Shown here: positions 16,779 to 25,428 of the stretch, piece by piece | Numbering within the stretch: the first letter of the stretch is position 1 | Layout: every line of letters begins with the position of its first letter | Assembly: GCF_002929275.1 (NCBI RefSeq) | Contig: NZ_PJIK01000004.1 | Location: 234,504 to 298,503 of the forward strand | DNA: 64,000 bases | Source of the DNA: Arthrobacter sp. ZGTC131 | GTDB lineage: Bacteria > Actinomycetota > Actinomycetes > Actinomycetales > Micrococcaceae | Direction: 5' to 3' | The notes under the pieces: model-generated | What the model was told of the DNA's origin: nothing | Seen by the model: only the letters and a program-made list of their open reading frames with translations | Databases searched by the model: none | Translations under genes and position numbers: made by a program

Positions 16779-18110
16779 ATGAGCACGAATTCCACAACGG
16801 CCACAGTGTTGGCGGTTGTCCTCTTTGTGGGTGTCCTACTGGCAGGCGTGTCTACGCTGGCGTCGTCGACCGGCGGAACCCACTATTACCTCAGCGCGGA
16901 GGGCAGTGACAGCAACTCCGGGGCGTCCGCCGGGGCGCCGTGGCAATCGCTGGCGAAGATTACTGAAACCACCCTGAGACCGGGTGACTCCGTGAGTTTC
17001 CGCAGGGGTGACAAGTGGACCGGCAGCGTGGTGCTGGACCACAGCGGGACGGCTGCGACAGCAATCACGCTCAACAGCTACGGAACCGGAAAATTGCCGA
17101 CCGTCTCCGGGGGCGAGGGCGAGGGCGGGGACTGCTTCCGGCTCAACGGCAACTTCATCGTGGTGGACGGATTGCGCGCCACTGCCTGCGGCTACTCGGG
17201 CTTCCGCATTTTCGGCGACAACAACACTGTCAGGAACTCCGAGGCCTCCGGCAACACCGCCGGCATCAATGTGGGTGACGGTTCCGATTTCGGCATTTAC
17301 GCCAGCAACATCCTGACCGGCAACAATGTCATGAATGTGAAGACTCGGGGTTCGAAGTGCGGTACGCCCCAGGCTGCGGACTGCAGCGACGATTCCGGCG
17401 CATTCGGCGCGCTTATCAACGGCAGCGACAATGAGTTCTCCGGCAACACGGTCACCGGTTCCACCGCCTTTTCATATGACTTCGGCCGCGACGGCTCCGC
17501 CTTCGAAATTTACAACGGCAGCCGAAACAGGATCCACCACAATACTGCGATCGACAACAACGGGTTCTCCGAGATTGGCCGCTCGGACGGAACCGCGGAC
17601 GGCAATACATTCCGTTATAACCTGGTGCGCGCATCGTGCGGCGCGAAGTGCGACGAGGCGACTGGCCTGATTATTCGCGGACCGGATTCGGAGTTCGGTC
17701 CGACCAACAACACGGTCTTTGAATTCAACACGGTCTGGCTGGACGGCGTCCAATCCCGGGGAGTGGTCTGTCACGCAAAGTGCCCTGCGTCGACCGTGAT
17801 CAGGGGCAACATCCTGGTCGCTGTGACCTACGCCCTGTGGGCGGACGGCTCCGGCTGGACCGAGCGGGCCAACGTGATCAACGGGCCAAGCAACGTCACC
17901 CTACACCCAACCTCCAGCACCGCTCCCGCGCGGTTCGTGAAGGCCCCCACGAACCTTCGTTTGACCCGTGGCAGCCCGGCCATCGACCGCGTGGGAAGCA
18001 GCCCGTTCGGGGAGGACCTGGACCGGCTGCCGCTGCCGCAGGACGGGCATTGTGCCGGTACCGGCAAGGCCGACGCCGGCGCCTTCGAATACGATTCGCC
18101 GAACTGTTAG
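16779..18110 (+). CDS. Secreted right-handed parallel beta-helix protein
   Basis: A 443-residue exported protein. An N-terminal hydrophobic segment (VLAVVLFVGVLLAGVSTLAS) acts as signal or anchor. Next comes the HYYLSAEGSDSNSGASAGAPWQSLAKI motif seen at the start of many extracellular pectate-lyase-like proteins. From about 90 to 400 there are repeated short NNTVRNSEASGN, NEFSGNTV, NRIHHNTA and NTFRYNLV strands, the ladder of a parallel beta-helix with Asn/Gly turns. Several cysteine pairs (CGTPQAADC, CGAKC, CHAKC) may form disulfides. The substrate is probably a polysaccharide but cannot be named. The ATG at 16779 follows AGGTGA; earlier in-frame starts lack a ribosome site. Confidence 0.8.
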   Translation: MSTNSTTATVLAVVLFVGVLLAGVSTLASSTGGTHYYLSAEGSDSNSGASAGAPWQSLAKITETTLRPGDSVSFRRGDKWTGSVVLDHSGTAATAITLNSYGTGKLPTVSGGEGEGGDCFRLNGNFIVVDGLRATACGYSGFRIFGDNNTVRNSEASGNTAGINVGDGSDFGIYASNILTGNNVMNVKTRGSKCGTPQAADCSDDSGAFGALINGSDNEFSGNTVTGSTAFSYDFGRDGSAFEIYNGSRNRIHHNTAIDNNGFSEIGRSDGTADGNTFRYNLVRASCGAKCDEATGLIIRGPDSEFGPTNNTVFEFNTVWLDGVQSRGVVCHAKCPASTVIRGNILVAVTYALWADGSGWTERANVINGPSNVTLHPTSSTAPARFVKAPTNLRLTRGSPAIDRVGSSPFGEDLDRLPLPQDGHCAGTGKADAGAFEYDSPNC

Positions 18111-18195
18111 CCCCGTTCCCCCGCCGGGGAACGGGCCGGGTGCTGCGCCACTCCGATGAGACCGTCGCCGTCGGCTGAGCAGCGGCTACAAACTC

Positions 18196-20502
18196 CTAGC
18201 GCCTGCCGCAGCGCCTGAGTGCCACCAGAAGCACGCCGCCGAGCACCAACGCGGCACCGGCGAGCCCGCCGGCGACGAGCAGGCCGGATGCGCCCGTGTT
18301 TGCCAGCCCTGCCGAGACAGCGCCGTCCGCGATTGCGGCGCCATCCCCGGTCGCGGCATGGGTGAGCCTGTCAGGCAATGCCGCCACAACTGACGGCTCC
18401 GGCGCCGGAGTGAGGACGGCGGGCAGGTTGCCGTGCGCCGCCGCCGGCTGGGACGGGGCAGCAGGCTGGACCGCACCGGGCGGCTGCGACGGCGTGCCCG
18501 GCTCCGGCGCGGCAGGACTGGGATCCGTATTGAAGGTACTGAGGCCCGACCGGCTGAAGCCGTTGATGGCCTGCGCCGTGAACTGCGTGGCTGACTCCGG
18601 CGCGGTGAAGGACCAGTTGCCGTCCGCGTCCGGGGCCACGTCCACCGGTTCACGGCCCGGCAGGGTGATCCGGACTTGGGTACCGGCAGGCACGTCGGTG
18701 GCCGGAGCCGCGGCGAGCCTGCCCGCGATGCGCTGGCCCGCCACGATGGGTCCGACGGGCAGTGGCCCCGCGAGCAGGGGTTTGTTCAAGAACAGCCTGA
18801 GCTGAACGCCCGGGAGGACCGCGAGCGACTGCTCCAGCGTGGCCGCAACGGCGAAGTTGTCTGTGGACGACCTCGCATTCCCGGCCGAGTGCGTCCCGAC
18901 GGCGTAGTTTCCGCTGATCCAAGGGCCGCCGGAATCGCCGCCGCTGGATTGCACGGACGTGGAAAGGAACCCGCGGAAAGACCGGAGGTCATCGGGATCG
19001 CCGGAGCTTCCGCCCACGACGTAGATGCCCACCTCGTCCACGGTGCCGCAGGACCAGCCGTCGGTCCGCCCCGAGCGGCAGACGGCCTGGCCTTCAAGCG
19101 GTGCCGCTGTGCCCACGATCGGGACAGAAGCGGCGCCGAGGTCTGCGGGATCCTCCCACCTGGTGGCGGCAGGGATCAGGTCCAGTCCGGCGCGGATGGA
19201 CGCAATGACCGCGATGTCGGTACCCGGCGCCCCGGGGTTGGCAGGATCCGTGATCCGTGAGTTGCCGGGCCCGCCGAACTGGCTGAAACCGAACGTCCCA
19301 AGCTCTCCGGTAACCGCGCTCTCCGACAGGTATCCGCCAGCCGGTTCGCCCGCGGGCAGGGTCACCTCGGCCAGCCTTGCCGCGCCATCGTCCGCGCAGT
19401 GGCCCGCCGTGAGCACGAGGGGCTTGCCGTCCGGGCTGAAGCCGCTGAATCCCGCGGAACAGACTATTCCGCCGTCAATCCGGTACCCCTGGCCGCCGAG
19501 GAAGTCCTCCTCGCTGGCGATGGGACCGCCCTTTTCCAGCACCACATTGGCGTACCGGGCCACGAACTCCGAAGGAGACATGGGGGGCTCGCCGGACTCA
19601 TCTGCAGGGGCGGTATCAGTCCCGTTGGTGGTCCCGGTTTCGGTCGCATTCACGCCGCCGGTGCGGATGACGAATTTGCCGTCCGCGGAGGCCACAGCTT
19701 GAAGACCCGCTGCCCCTACATCCCGCACGTAGGCCTGATAGAGCTGCTCCGCGCTGGTGGCCCGAAGCGAGCCGGCCTCGTCAGTCGCCTGCGGCGAAGA
19801 ACTCTGCCCAGGAGCGTCCTGCGCTGGTTCCCCCGGAGCGGAAGCTGGTTCGGCAGGCGGAGCCGTCGACGCCTGCGCCGAAACGTCCTGCGCCGAAGGA
19901 CTCTGCCCAGAAACGTCCTGCGCCGCCGGGGTCTCTGCGGGTGATGCCTCCGTCGAATCCGCCGGCGGCACTGATTCCCGTGCCCCTGATTCAAGATCCG
20001 TGCCTGGCGGGACGAGCACAAATTCGCCCGGGCCGGCGGGGGCGGCCGCGTCGAGGGCCCCCATCGCCTTCTCAAGTTCGGGCCCGGCGCCTTCGACGAG
20101 GATCGTGCCGTCTTGGAGGCGCACCGCCACGAATCCCGGCAGCTCGCGGAGAGCGGCCGCGGCGTCGGCTGCACGCTTGCCTTGGGCGCCTGCGGCGTTG
20201 AACTCCGCCAGAGTCATTCCCAGATCCCGCTCGACCGCCTCCGCGAGCCCTTCATCGGCTACATTTCCCCCCGTGATCCCACCGGCCGGATCGGCCCGGT
20301 CAGCGGCCCCCGTAGGCTCTGAGTCCCCGGATGCCGGGGACGAAGCGGACGGCGAGGCGGAACCTCCGCTGGCTGCCGGCGTCGTGCTTCCCGGCGCAGC
20401 GGAAGCCGGCACGGAAGCGAAAACGGCTCCGAGCGCCACCGCCGCGGCCGCCCCCAGGGCAAGCGTGCGCCGGGCTGCGGCCGAGTATGCGGAAGAAGTC
20501 AC
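18196..20502 (-). CDS. Secreted S1E-type serine protease with sortase-like tail
   Basis: A 768-residue exported protease. There is a Sec signal with cleavage near residue 36, then a streptogrisin/alpha-lytic-like pro-region (about 80-165) and an Ala/Gln/Ser/Pro linker with repeated AQDVS words (180-245). The trypsin-like domain has His368 in LTAGHC, Asp429 in GTDIAVI and Ser524 in GGDSGGPW. A Pro/Ala-rich stalk follows. LANTG at 733-737, a hydrophobic span and an RRCGRR tail match a class E sortase signal, so the enzyme is probably anchored to the cell wall. The GTG start overlaps the stop of the phosphatase gene. Confidence 0.92.
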   Translation of the reverse strand: MTSSAYSAAARRTLALGAAAAVALGAVFASVPASAAPGSTTPAASGGSASPSASSPASGDSEPTGAADRADPAGGITGGNVADEGLAEAVERDLGMTLAEFNAAGAQGKRAADAAAALRELPGFVAVRLQDGTILVEGAGPELEKAMGALDAAAPAGPGEFVLVPPGTDLESGARESVPPADSTEASPAETPAAQDVSGQSPSAQDVSAQASTAPPAEPASAPGEPAQDAPGQSSSPQATDEAGSLRATSAEQLYQAYVRDVGAAGLQAVASADGKFVIRTGGVNATETGTTNGTDTAPADESGEPPMSPSEFVARYANVVLEKGGPIASEEDFLGGQGYRIDGGIVCSAGFSGFSPDGKPLVLTAGHCADDGAARLAEVTLPAGEPAGGYLSESAVTGELGTFGFSQFGGPGNSRITDPANPGAPGTDIAVIASIRAGLDLIPAATRWEDPADLGAASVPIVGTAAPLEGQAVCRSGRTDGWSCGTVDEVGIYVVGGSSGDPDDLRSFRGFLSTSVQSSGGDSGGPWISGNYAVGTHSAGNARSSTDNFAVAATLEQSLAVLPGVQLRLFLNKPLLAGPLPVGPIVAGQRIAGRLAAAPATDVPAGTQVRITLPGREPVDVAPDADGNWSFTAPESATQFTAQAINGFSRSGLSTFNTDPSPAAPEPGTPSQPPGAVQPAAPSQPAAAHGNLPAVLTPAPEPSVVAALPDRLTHAATGDGAAIADGAVSAGLANTGASGLLVAGGLAGAALVLGGVLLVALRRCGRR

Positions 20503-21281
20503 AGGGCAACCCTAGCGCCGAGGGCAGACAAAACCGCTCCGAGCTCCCGCTCGGAGACGCCATGCCGCAACAGATACTCCCGCGTGTTGAGCCCCCGAAC
20601 GAAATCCAAGACGACCGCCCCACGGCGTTTGAGGAGCCGCGCTAACGCGTCCTCGTCGAGGAAGCGCTCGTGCGGGTGCGGCGGCCAGAGGGTTCGGTGG
20701 CGTTCGTTGATGCCGCGCATGCCGGCCTGGTAGCCTGCCACGATGTCGTGATCGCTGGCACCGGCCAGGTCCTGCAGCATGGCCGCGACCATGCCGCTGC
20801 GGTCCCGTCCGGCCGAACAGTGGATCACCACGCCGCCGGACGCCGCTGCCACGGCCTTGAACACAGCGGCCAATTTGTCCGGGAACATGCGGGCATTGGC
20901 GGCGTAGTGGGCTGGATCGTTCAGGTACGGATCGCACAGAGCCTTGAACTCGGGGTTGTCCGGGTCCTCGGTGGGGGTGAACACGACGTCGAACGCAGCG
21001 AGTGCCTCGCCCACGTCCGGATCGGTGGGGCGAGGCTGCCGTTCAGCGGCATTGCGGAGGTCGATGATGGTGCGGACGCCGTCGTCGTAGGCCTCGTTCC
21101 AGCCGGCCTCGGTGACCCATTCGCGCCGCCCCATCCGGTAAACGGAGCCTGCGACGCGCCAGGCGTTCACCGCCCCGTCCCAGCCCACAGGTGCCTGTTC
21201 CGTCGCGTTCACGGTGCCAGCTAACCACACCTTGCGCCGCTGCGGCACGGAGCGGGTCCAAGTAATACAAGTACAAGCCAT
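20499..21281 (-). CDS. PtpB-like tyrosine-protein phosphatase
   Basis: A protein of up to 260 residues with the cysteine phosphatase P-loop HCSAGRDRSG (Cys155, Arg161 if counted from 21281). It has an N-terminal WRMGRREW-like segment (VYRMGRREWVTEAGW), DLRNAAER and a helical insert as in actinobacterial PtpB-like tyrosine/lipid phosphatases. The start is uncertain: ATG 21281 gives an odd Cys/Thr-rich leader with no ribosome site, and GTG 21230 fits homologues better. The stop overlaps the GTG of the secreted protease gene by four bases, so the two are translationally coupled. Confidence 0.85.
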   Translation of the reverse strand: MACTCITWTRSVPQRRKVWLAGTVNATEQAPVGWDGAVNAWRVAGSVYRMGRREWVTEAGWNEAYDDGVRTIIDLRNAAERQPRPTDPDVGEALAAFDVVFTPTEDPDNPEFKALCDPYLNDPAHYAANARMFPDKLAAVFKAVAAASGGVVIHCSAGRDRSGMVAAMLQDLAGASDHDIVAGYQAGMRGINERHRTLWPPHPHERFLDEDALARLLKRRGAVVLDFVRGLNTREYLLRHGVSERELGAVLSALGARVAL

Positions 21282-21469
21282 CCAAAAAGCGAGTACCGGC
21301 TGGACGGTTCAGGACCTTCCGCCCGGCGTACCCTTGGGCAATGAGCGCCGCACCGCGCCGTCAGATTCCGTGCCTGCCTCAGGGTGGGCACTCGTCATCG
21401 CTTGCCGATCTCCCGCAGCATTCCCTGCGCCTGTGTGCCATGGTTTTCCCTGAATGAGGGGGTTTCATT

Positions 21470-22336
21470 GTGTTAACCAAAATTCCGCTTCGGCGTCGTA
21501 CCGCCCGATTTACCGGTGTCCTCGCCGCGCTGGCGCTCACGGCAGGCTTTGCCGCTCCGGCCGCTGCTGAACCGGAGCCGATCTATATCGGGCTGGGCGA
21601 CTCCTACGCCGCCGGAACCGGCGGCGGGGAATACCTGCCCAACTCGTTCCCCGCTCCCACCGACTGCCGCCAGACGGTCTCGGCCTACTCCACCCAGCTG
21701 CGCGGCGCCAACTGGGGCTGCTTTGGCTACACCACAGAGGGCGTCTCCGCCGTGGTAACCGGCGCCTCTCTCGATCCGGCTACCGCACCAGTCCTGGCGA
21801 ATGCGTCCGTCATCACCGTGACCGTGGGCGGCAACGACATCGACACCGGAGCGGTGGCAGCCAACTGCGTCCCGTCCACAGCCACCGCCGGGTGCAAGGC
21901 CGCGCTGTTCAACTCGCTGGCGGTGAAGCTGCCCAAGCTGCCCGCGAAGATCAAGGCCATGGTTGCCCTGATCAAGCAGAAGGCTCCCCGCGCCAAGGTA
22001 GTGCTCACCGGCTACCCCCGGCTGTTCACGGTCAGCAATTTCATGACGGCTGATCAGAAGGCCGCGGCCAAGACCATGAACTCCGCAGCCGACCTGCTGA
22101 ATGCCACCATTGCCTTCTCGGCACTGGCTACCCGGACGAAGTACGTCAGTGTCACCAACCAGTTCACCAACCACGGGGTGGGCTCTGCCGATCCCTGGAT
22201 TGTGGGGCTTCAGCCGGCATGTCAGCTCACGGTCACCTGCGCGCCGGGAACCCGGCCGCTGGACACGTTCCACCCAACCGCAACCGGGTACACCTCCGGT
22301 TACAGGGCGGCCGTAGCTGCGGCGTTGGCGCCCTAG
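21470..22336 (+). CDS. Secreted SGNH/GDSL hydrolase
   Basis: A 288-residue exported esterase/lipase-like enzyme. A signal peptide (residues 1-33, ending AAPAAAEP) precedes the SGNH blocks: GDSYAAG with Ser45, the Gly of block II, VTVGGNDID (block III), and LDTFHPTATGY with the Asp-x-x-His pair. Six cysteines fit the three disulfides found in streptomycete SGNH lipases such as that of Streptomyces rimosus. GTG at 21470 follows GAGGGGG eight bases upstream. It is monocistronic; the substrate (lipid or acetylated polysaccharide) is not predictable. Confidence 0.92.
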   Translation: MLTKIPLRRRTARFTGVLAALALTAGFAAPAAAEPEPIYIGLGDSYAAGTGGGEYLPNSFPAPTDCRQTVSAYSTQLRGANWGCFGYTTEGVSAVVTGASLDPATAPVLANASVITVTVGGNDIDTGAVAANCVPSTATAGCKAALFNSLAVKLPKLPAKIKAMVALIKQKAPRAKVVLTGYPRLFTVSNFMTADQKAAAKTMNSAADLLNATIAFSALATRTKYVSVTNQFTNHGVGSADPWIVGLQPACQLTVTCAPGTRPLDTFHPTATGYTSGYRAAVAAALAP

Positions 22337-22410
22337 CGCTGGCTTTGCTGCCGGGGTTAGCGAGGTTCCTGCCGAACTGGCGCGGATTTCATTTCTGCCG
22401 AGCGTGGACC

Positions 22411-22450
22411 TGGCCCGGTTTTTGCGCCTTCGGGGGTGAAAACCGGGCCC
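22411..22450. terminator. Hairpin between convergent SGNH and GNAT genes
   Basis: CCCGGTTTT (22414-22422) and AAAACCGGG (22439-22447) pair perfectly, and flanking TGG/CCA extend the stem. It can serve both convergent genes. Confidence 0.6.
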
Positions 22451-22494
22451 AGTCCGGCCGGACGTGCCAAAAGTCGGGGCCAACAACCGGGGAG

Positions 22495-23112
22495 CTACCG
22501 CTGCCTGGCAAGCCTGAATTCAAGGCCGTTACGGACCATGGGCCACTCGTGTTCGAGGATCGAGAACACCACGGTGTCCCTCAGCACGCCGTCCGCTGTC
22601 CGGGAATGGCTGCGGAGCACGCCGTCCTGTTTGGCGCCCAGCCGAGCAATCGCCTCGCGGGACTGGTGGTTCAGCCAGTGGGTGCGGAATTCGACGGCGG
22701 GGCATCCCAGGGTTTCAAAGGCATGACGCAGGAGCAGCAGCTTGGAATCCGGGTTGCTGCCGCTGCCGTGCGCTGACGCCGCATTCCATGTTGAGCCGAT
22801 CTCAAGACGGGGCGTGACGGGGTCGATGTTCATGTAGGTTGTCATGCCGATCACCCGCCCCGGGCCGCCAGCGGCCGGGTCCGCCAGCCGCGTGGTGAAC
22901 GGCAGCATGGAACCCTGCTCCTGGAGCGCCAGCCGGCGGTCAATCTCGGCGGCCATCTGATGGGGTGCGGGCACGGACGTGTACCAGAGCTTCCAGAGAT
23001 CGCCGTCCCGGGCTGCGTCCACAAGGCCATCATGGTGGCTGTGGTCCAGCGGCTCGAGGGTGACGTAGGTGCCGGTCAGGGTGATTGGTTGGATCGCGTT
23101 CACCCGCACCAT
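22495..23112 (-). CDS. GNAT family N-acetyltransferase
   Basis: About 205 residues of RimJ/RimL-type GNAT fold. An ITLTGTYVTLEPLDHSH start is followed by RVIGMTTYMNIDP, the ligand strand RLEIGSTWNAAS, the SGSNPDSKLLLLRHAFE loop-helix and the EFRTHWLNHQSREAIARLGAK region. The family usually has a QxxGxG/A loop; here it reads AHGSGSNPDS. The start is ATG 23112 or GTG 23103; a GAGG lies nine bases before the latter. It is convergent with the SGNH hydrolase gene and unlinked in function to its neighbours. Confidence 0.8.
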   Translation of the reverse strand: MVRVNAIQPITLTGTYVTLEPLDHSHHDGLVDAARDGDLWKLWYTSVPAPHQMAAEIDRRLALQEQGSMLPFTTRLADPAAGGPGRVIGMTTYMNIDPVTPRLEIGSTWNAASAHGSGSNPDSKLLLLRHAFETLGCPAVEFRTHWLNHQSREAIARLGAKQDGVLRSHSRTADGVLRDTVVFSILEHEWPMVRNGLEFRLARQR

Positions 23113-23205
23113 CCTCGCACTCGCCGGGCGGCATCGCATGAGCCGCGCAGCAGCACCTTCCAGGACGGCGGCACCGTCAAGGACGCCCCGGCAACCTGTG
23201 CCCGG

Positions 23206-23658
23206 CTAGCTCCAGCGCGCCCAGTAATCGTCCGCGGCCTCGAGGAACCGCCGCCGGCCCGTCCGTTCGCCGATGATGGGGAAACCCTCGGGACCGGGCA
23301 GCGGCGCGTTGCCAGGCAGCGACACGATCACGGCGACCGCCACCCACAGCGGAGGAGCCACGACCCGCCCGAGCACGAGCACAAGTCCATACTTCACGCC
23401 CGGAAGCCGGTTCTTCCAGGTCAGGAAGCGGAACCCGACACGGCAGAGCCCGGCGTCCGTCCCTTCGCGTGCATCAGCCAGAAAGCCAGCAGAAGCACCA
23501 TCCACGACGTCGCTGCGAGGAGCACGGCACCCTGCCCATACCGTTCTGCCCCCAGCGTCGCGGCGAGCACGGGCCCAGCCCAGAAAACCACTGCATCGAT
23601 CAGGCCGGCGAACAGATGCGAGGGGCCAGGACACGGGACTGCTCTCTGACGCCGACAT
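23206..23658 (-). pseudogene. RDD-like membrane protein, double frameshift
   Basis: The minus strand codes for an RDD-like membrane protein only if the frame changes twice. Frame A gives MSASESSPVSWP and the C-terminal half (GLCRVGFRFLTWKNRLPGVK onward, with a membrane span ending ADDYWARWS). The segment between about 23619 and 23433 is protein-like only in frame B, reading HLFAGLIDAVVFWAGPVLAA and WMVLLLAFWLMHAKGRTPG before a stop at 23421. The LIDAVVF and GRTPG words are RDD hallmarks. Two compensating single-base indels would restore one protein of about 150 residues. Either this is a decayed gene or two sequencing errors in C/G runs. Confidence 0.6.
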
Positions 23659-23740
23659 CCCCTGAGTCTAAGTGCGCTGAGCCTTCCGTAACGGCACCCT
23701 GCTCACGGCCCGCCGGCCCCAGCTACCGAGCCCGACCCTG

Positions 23741-24595
23741 TCAGTCCGCCCAGTCGAAGAAGCCCTTGCCAGTCTTCCGGCCCAATTCACCGCGGGCCAC
23801 TTTGTCCTTCAGGATCTGCGGCGGCGCAAAGCGCTCGCCCAGGGTCGAGTGCAGGTATTCCGCGATGCCGAGCCGCACATCCAGACCCACGATGTCGGTG
23901 GTCTTGAGCGGACCGGTGGGGTGCTTGTAGCCGAGCACCATGGCGGCGTCGATGTCCTCCGCGGAGGCCACTCCCTCCTCCACCATGCGCATGGCCTCCA
24001 GGGCAATCGCCACGCCCAGCCGTGAGGAAGCAAACCCCGGAGCGTCATTGACGACGACGGCGGTCTTGCCCAGCGCTTCCGTCCAGCCTTTCGCCGCGGT
24101 GGCCAGGGCGGGAGACGTCTCCTTGGCCAGCACGACTTCGATCAGCGTCGACGCAGGCACCGGATTGAAGAAGTGCAGCCCCACGAAGTCCGCGGGCCGC
24201 TGCAGCTGGGCCGCGAGGTCCGTCACCGACAGCGACGACGTGTTGGAGGCCAGGAACGCTCCCGGAGCCAACTGCTCCTCCACAGCCTTCAGCGCGCTCA
24301 CCTTCAGCTCAAAGTCCTCCGGGACGGCCTCCACCACCAGGTCGCAGCCGGCAAATGACCCGTAGTCAGTGGACGTGCTGAACCGGGATAGGACGTCCTC
24401 GGCGGACCCGTCAAGCACCCCGCGGACTGCGGACTTCGCAACAGCGTCGGCCACGCGCGTGCGGGCACCGGCGGCAGCGTCGTCGTCGCGCTCCACCACC
24501 ACAACTTTGGCGCCCTTGATGAGGAAAGCGTGGGCGATTCCCGCGCCCATTCGGCCACCGCCGAGAACTCCGACGTGCTGGGGAATGGCGGTCAT
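23741..24595 (-). CDS. paaH: 3-hydroxyacyl-CoA dehydrogenase (PaaH-like)
   Basis: A 284-residue NAD-dependent dehydrogenase oxidising 3-hydroxyacyl-CoA (3-hydroxyadipyl-CoA in phenylacetate breakdown, 3-hydroxybutyryl-CoA in general use). The Rossmann motif is GVLGGGRMGAGIAHAF at residues 9-24. The catalytic VGLHFFNPVPASTLIEVV segment and the VNDAPGFASSRL and GYKHPTGPLKTTDIVGLDV regions follow, as in 3-hydroxybutyryl-CoA dehydrogenases. It overlaps the upstream enoyl-CoA hydratase by four bases and closes a three-gene operon. A PaaR-like operator at the operon head favours the paaH role. Confidence 0.88.
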   Translation of the reverse strand: MTAIPQHVGVLGGGRMGAGIAHAFLIKGAKVVVVERDDDAAAGARTRVADAVAKSAVRGVLDGSAEDVLSRFSTSTDYGSFAGCDLVVEAVPEDFELKVSALKAVEEQLAPGAFLASNTSSLSVTDLAAQLQRPADFVGLHFFNPVPASTLIEVVLAKETSPALATAAKGWTEALGKTAVVVNDAPGFASSRLGVAIALEAMRMVEEGVASAEDIDAAMVLGYKHPTGPLKTTDIVGLDVRLGIAEYLHSTLGERFAPPQILKDKVARGELGRKTGKGFFDWAD

Positions 24596-25428
24596 GGCTT
24601 GGTCCTGTCTGTGCTGTCTTTGTCTGAGTTTTTGCCGGCTGCCTCTTTACCGGTCGCCTTCTTGTCGAGGAACGCCTGCATGCGGTCGAACTTGGCCTGC
24701 GATTCGAAGAGGATGCCCTGCGCCAGCTGGTCGATCAGCGGGTGGGCTTCCGCCGGGGCGTGGAACACGGACTTGGTGATCCGCACTGCCAGCGGATCCT
24801 GCCGTGCCACGCGGTCCGCGAGCTGGTGCGCTCCATCCATGAGCACCGGAGCCTCGTGGATTTCGCTGATCAGGTTGACCCTGAGCGCCTCTTCCGCACG
24901 CAGGACGCGGCCCGCCAGGAGGATCTCCTTGGCAACGGGCTCCCCCACCAGCTCCTTCAGCCGCCAGCTGGCACCAGCTGCGGCAAGGATTCCCAGGCCC
25001 GTTTCGGGGTTGCCGATCCGCACGCTCGGCGTGCCGATCCGGAAGTCCGCCGCATAGGCCAGCTCGGCACCGCCGCCCAGGCAGTAGCCGTCCAGCGCCG
25101 CGATCACGGGCATGGGCAGCTTGGCGATCCGGACAAAGATGGTGGAATTGATGCCCTGCAGGGCGTCGTCCCGGCGGCGTTCGCGCAGCTGCGCGATGTC
25201 CGCGCCGGAGGCAAACACGCCCTCGACGCCGGCGATGATCAGGACCTTCGGATCCTGCTCCAGCGCGGCACACACAGCATGGAGCTCGTCCACCATCTGC
25301 TGGTCGATGGCGTTACGGACTTCGGGGCGGTTCAGCAGCACCACCACGCGGTCCTCGCGCTCGTCGACCAGGAGGGTGGTGAAATCCAGTGTGCTCAAGT
25401 GTCCGTTCGCGCCGTCCGGACCCGCCAT
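24592..25428 (-). CDS. Enoyl-CoA hydratase/isomerase (PaaF/PaaG-like)
   Basis: A 278-residue crotonase-fold protein. DRVVVLLNRPEVRNAIDQQM begins the fold; ASGADIAQLRER and LDGYCLGGGAELAYAADFRIG carry the oxyanion-hole residues. The C-terminus adds a helical segment and a Lys/Asp-rich tail. In the paa pathway PaaF hydrates 2,3-dehydroadipyl-CoA and PaaG isomerises the epoxide; sequence alone does not decide between them. The ATG at 25428 is chosen because it overlaps the thiolase stop by one base (TGATG). The 3' end overlaps the dehydrogenase gene. Confidence 0.87.
   Translation of the reverse strand: MAGPDGANGHLSTLDFTTLLVDEREDRVVVLLNRPEVRNAIDQQMVDELHAVCAALEQDPKVLIIAGVEGVFASGADIAQLRERRRDDALQGINSTIFVRIAKLPMPVIAALDGYCLGGGAELAYAADFRIGTPSVRIGNPETGLGILAAAGASWRLKELVGEPVAKEILLAGRVLRAEEALRVNLISEIHEAPVLMDGAHQLADRVARQDPLAVRITKSVFHAPAEAHPLIDQLAQGILFESQAKFDRMQAFLDKKATGKEAAGKNSDKDSTDRTKP

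Noticed and set aside
20509-20514. TAGGGT six bases before the GTG of the secreted protease as another leaderless promoter
   Set aside because: The protease start overlaps the phosphatase stop, so it is more likely reached by coupled translation; the hexamer may be chance.
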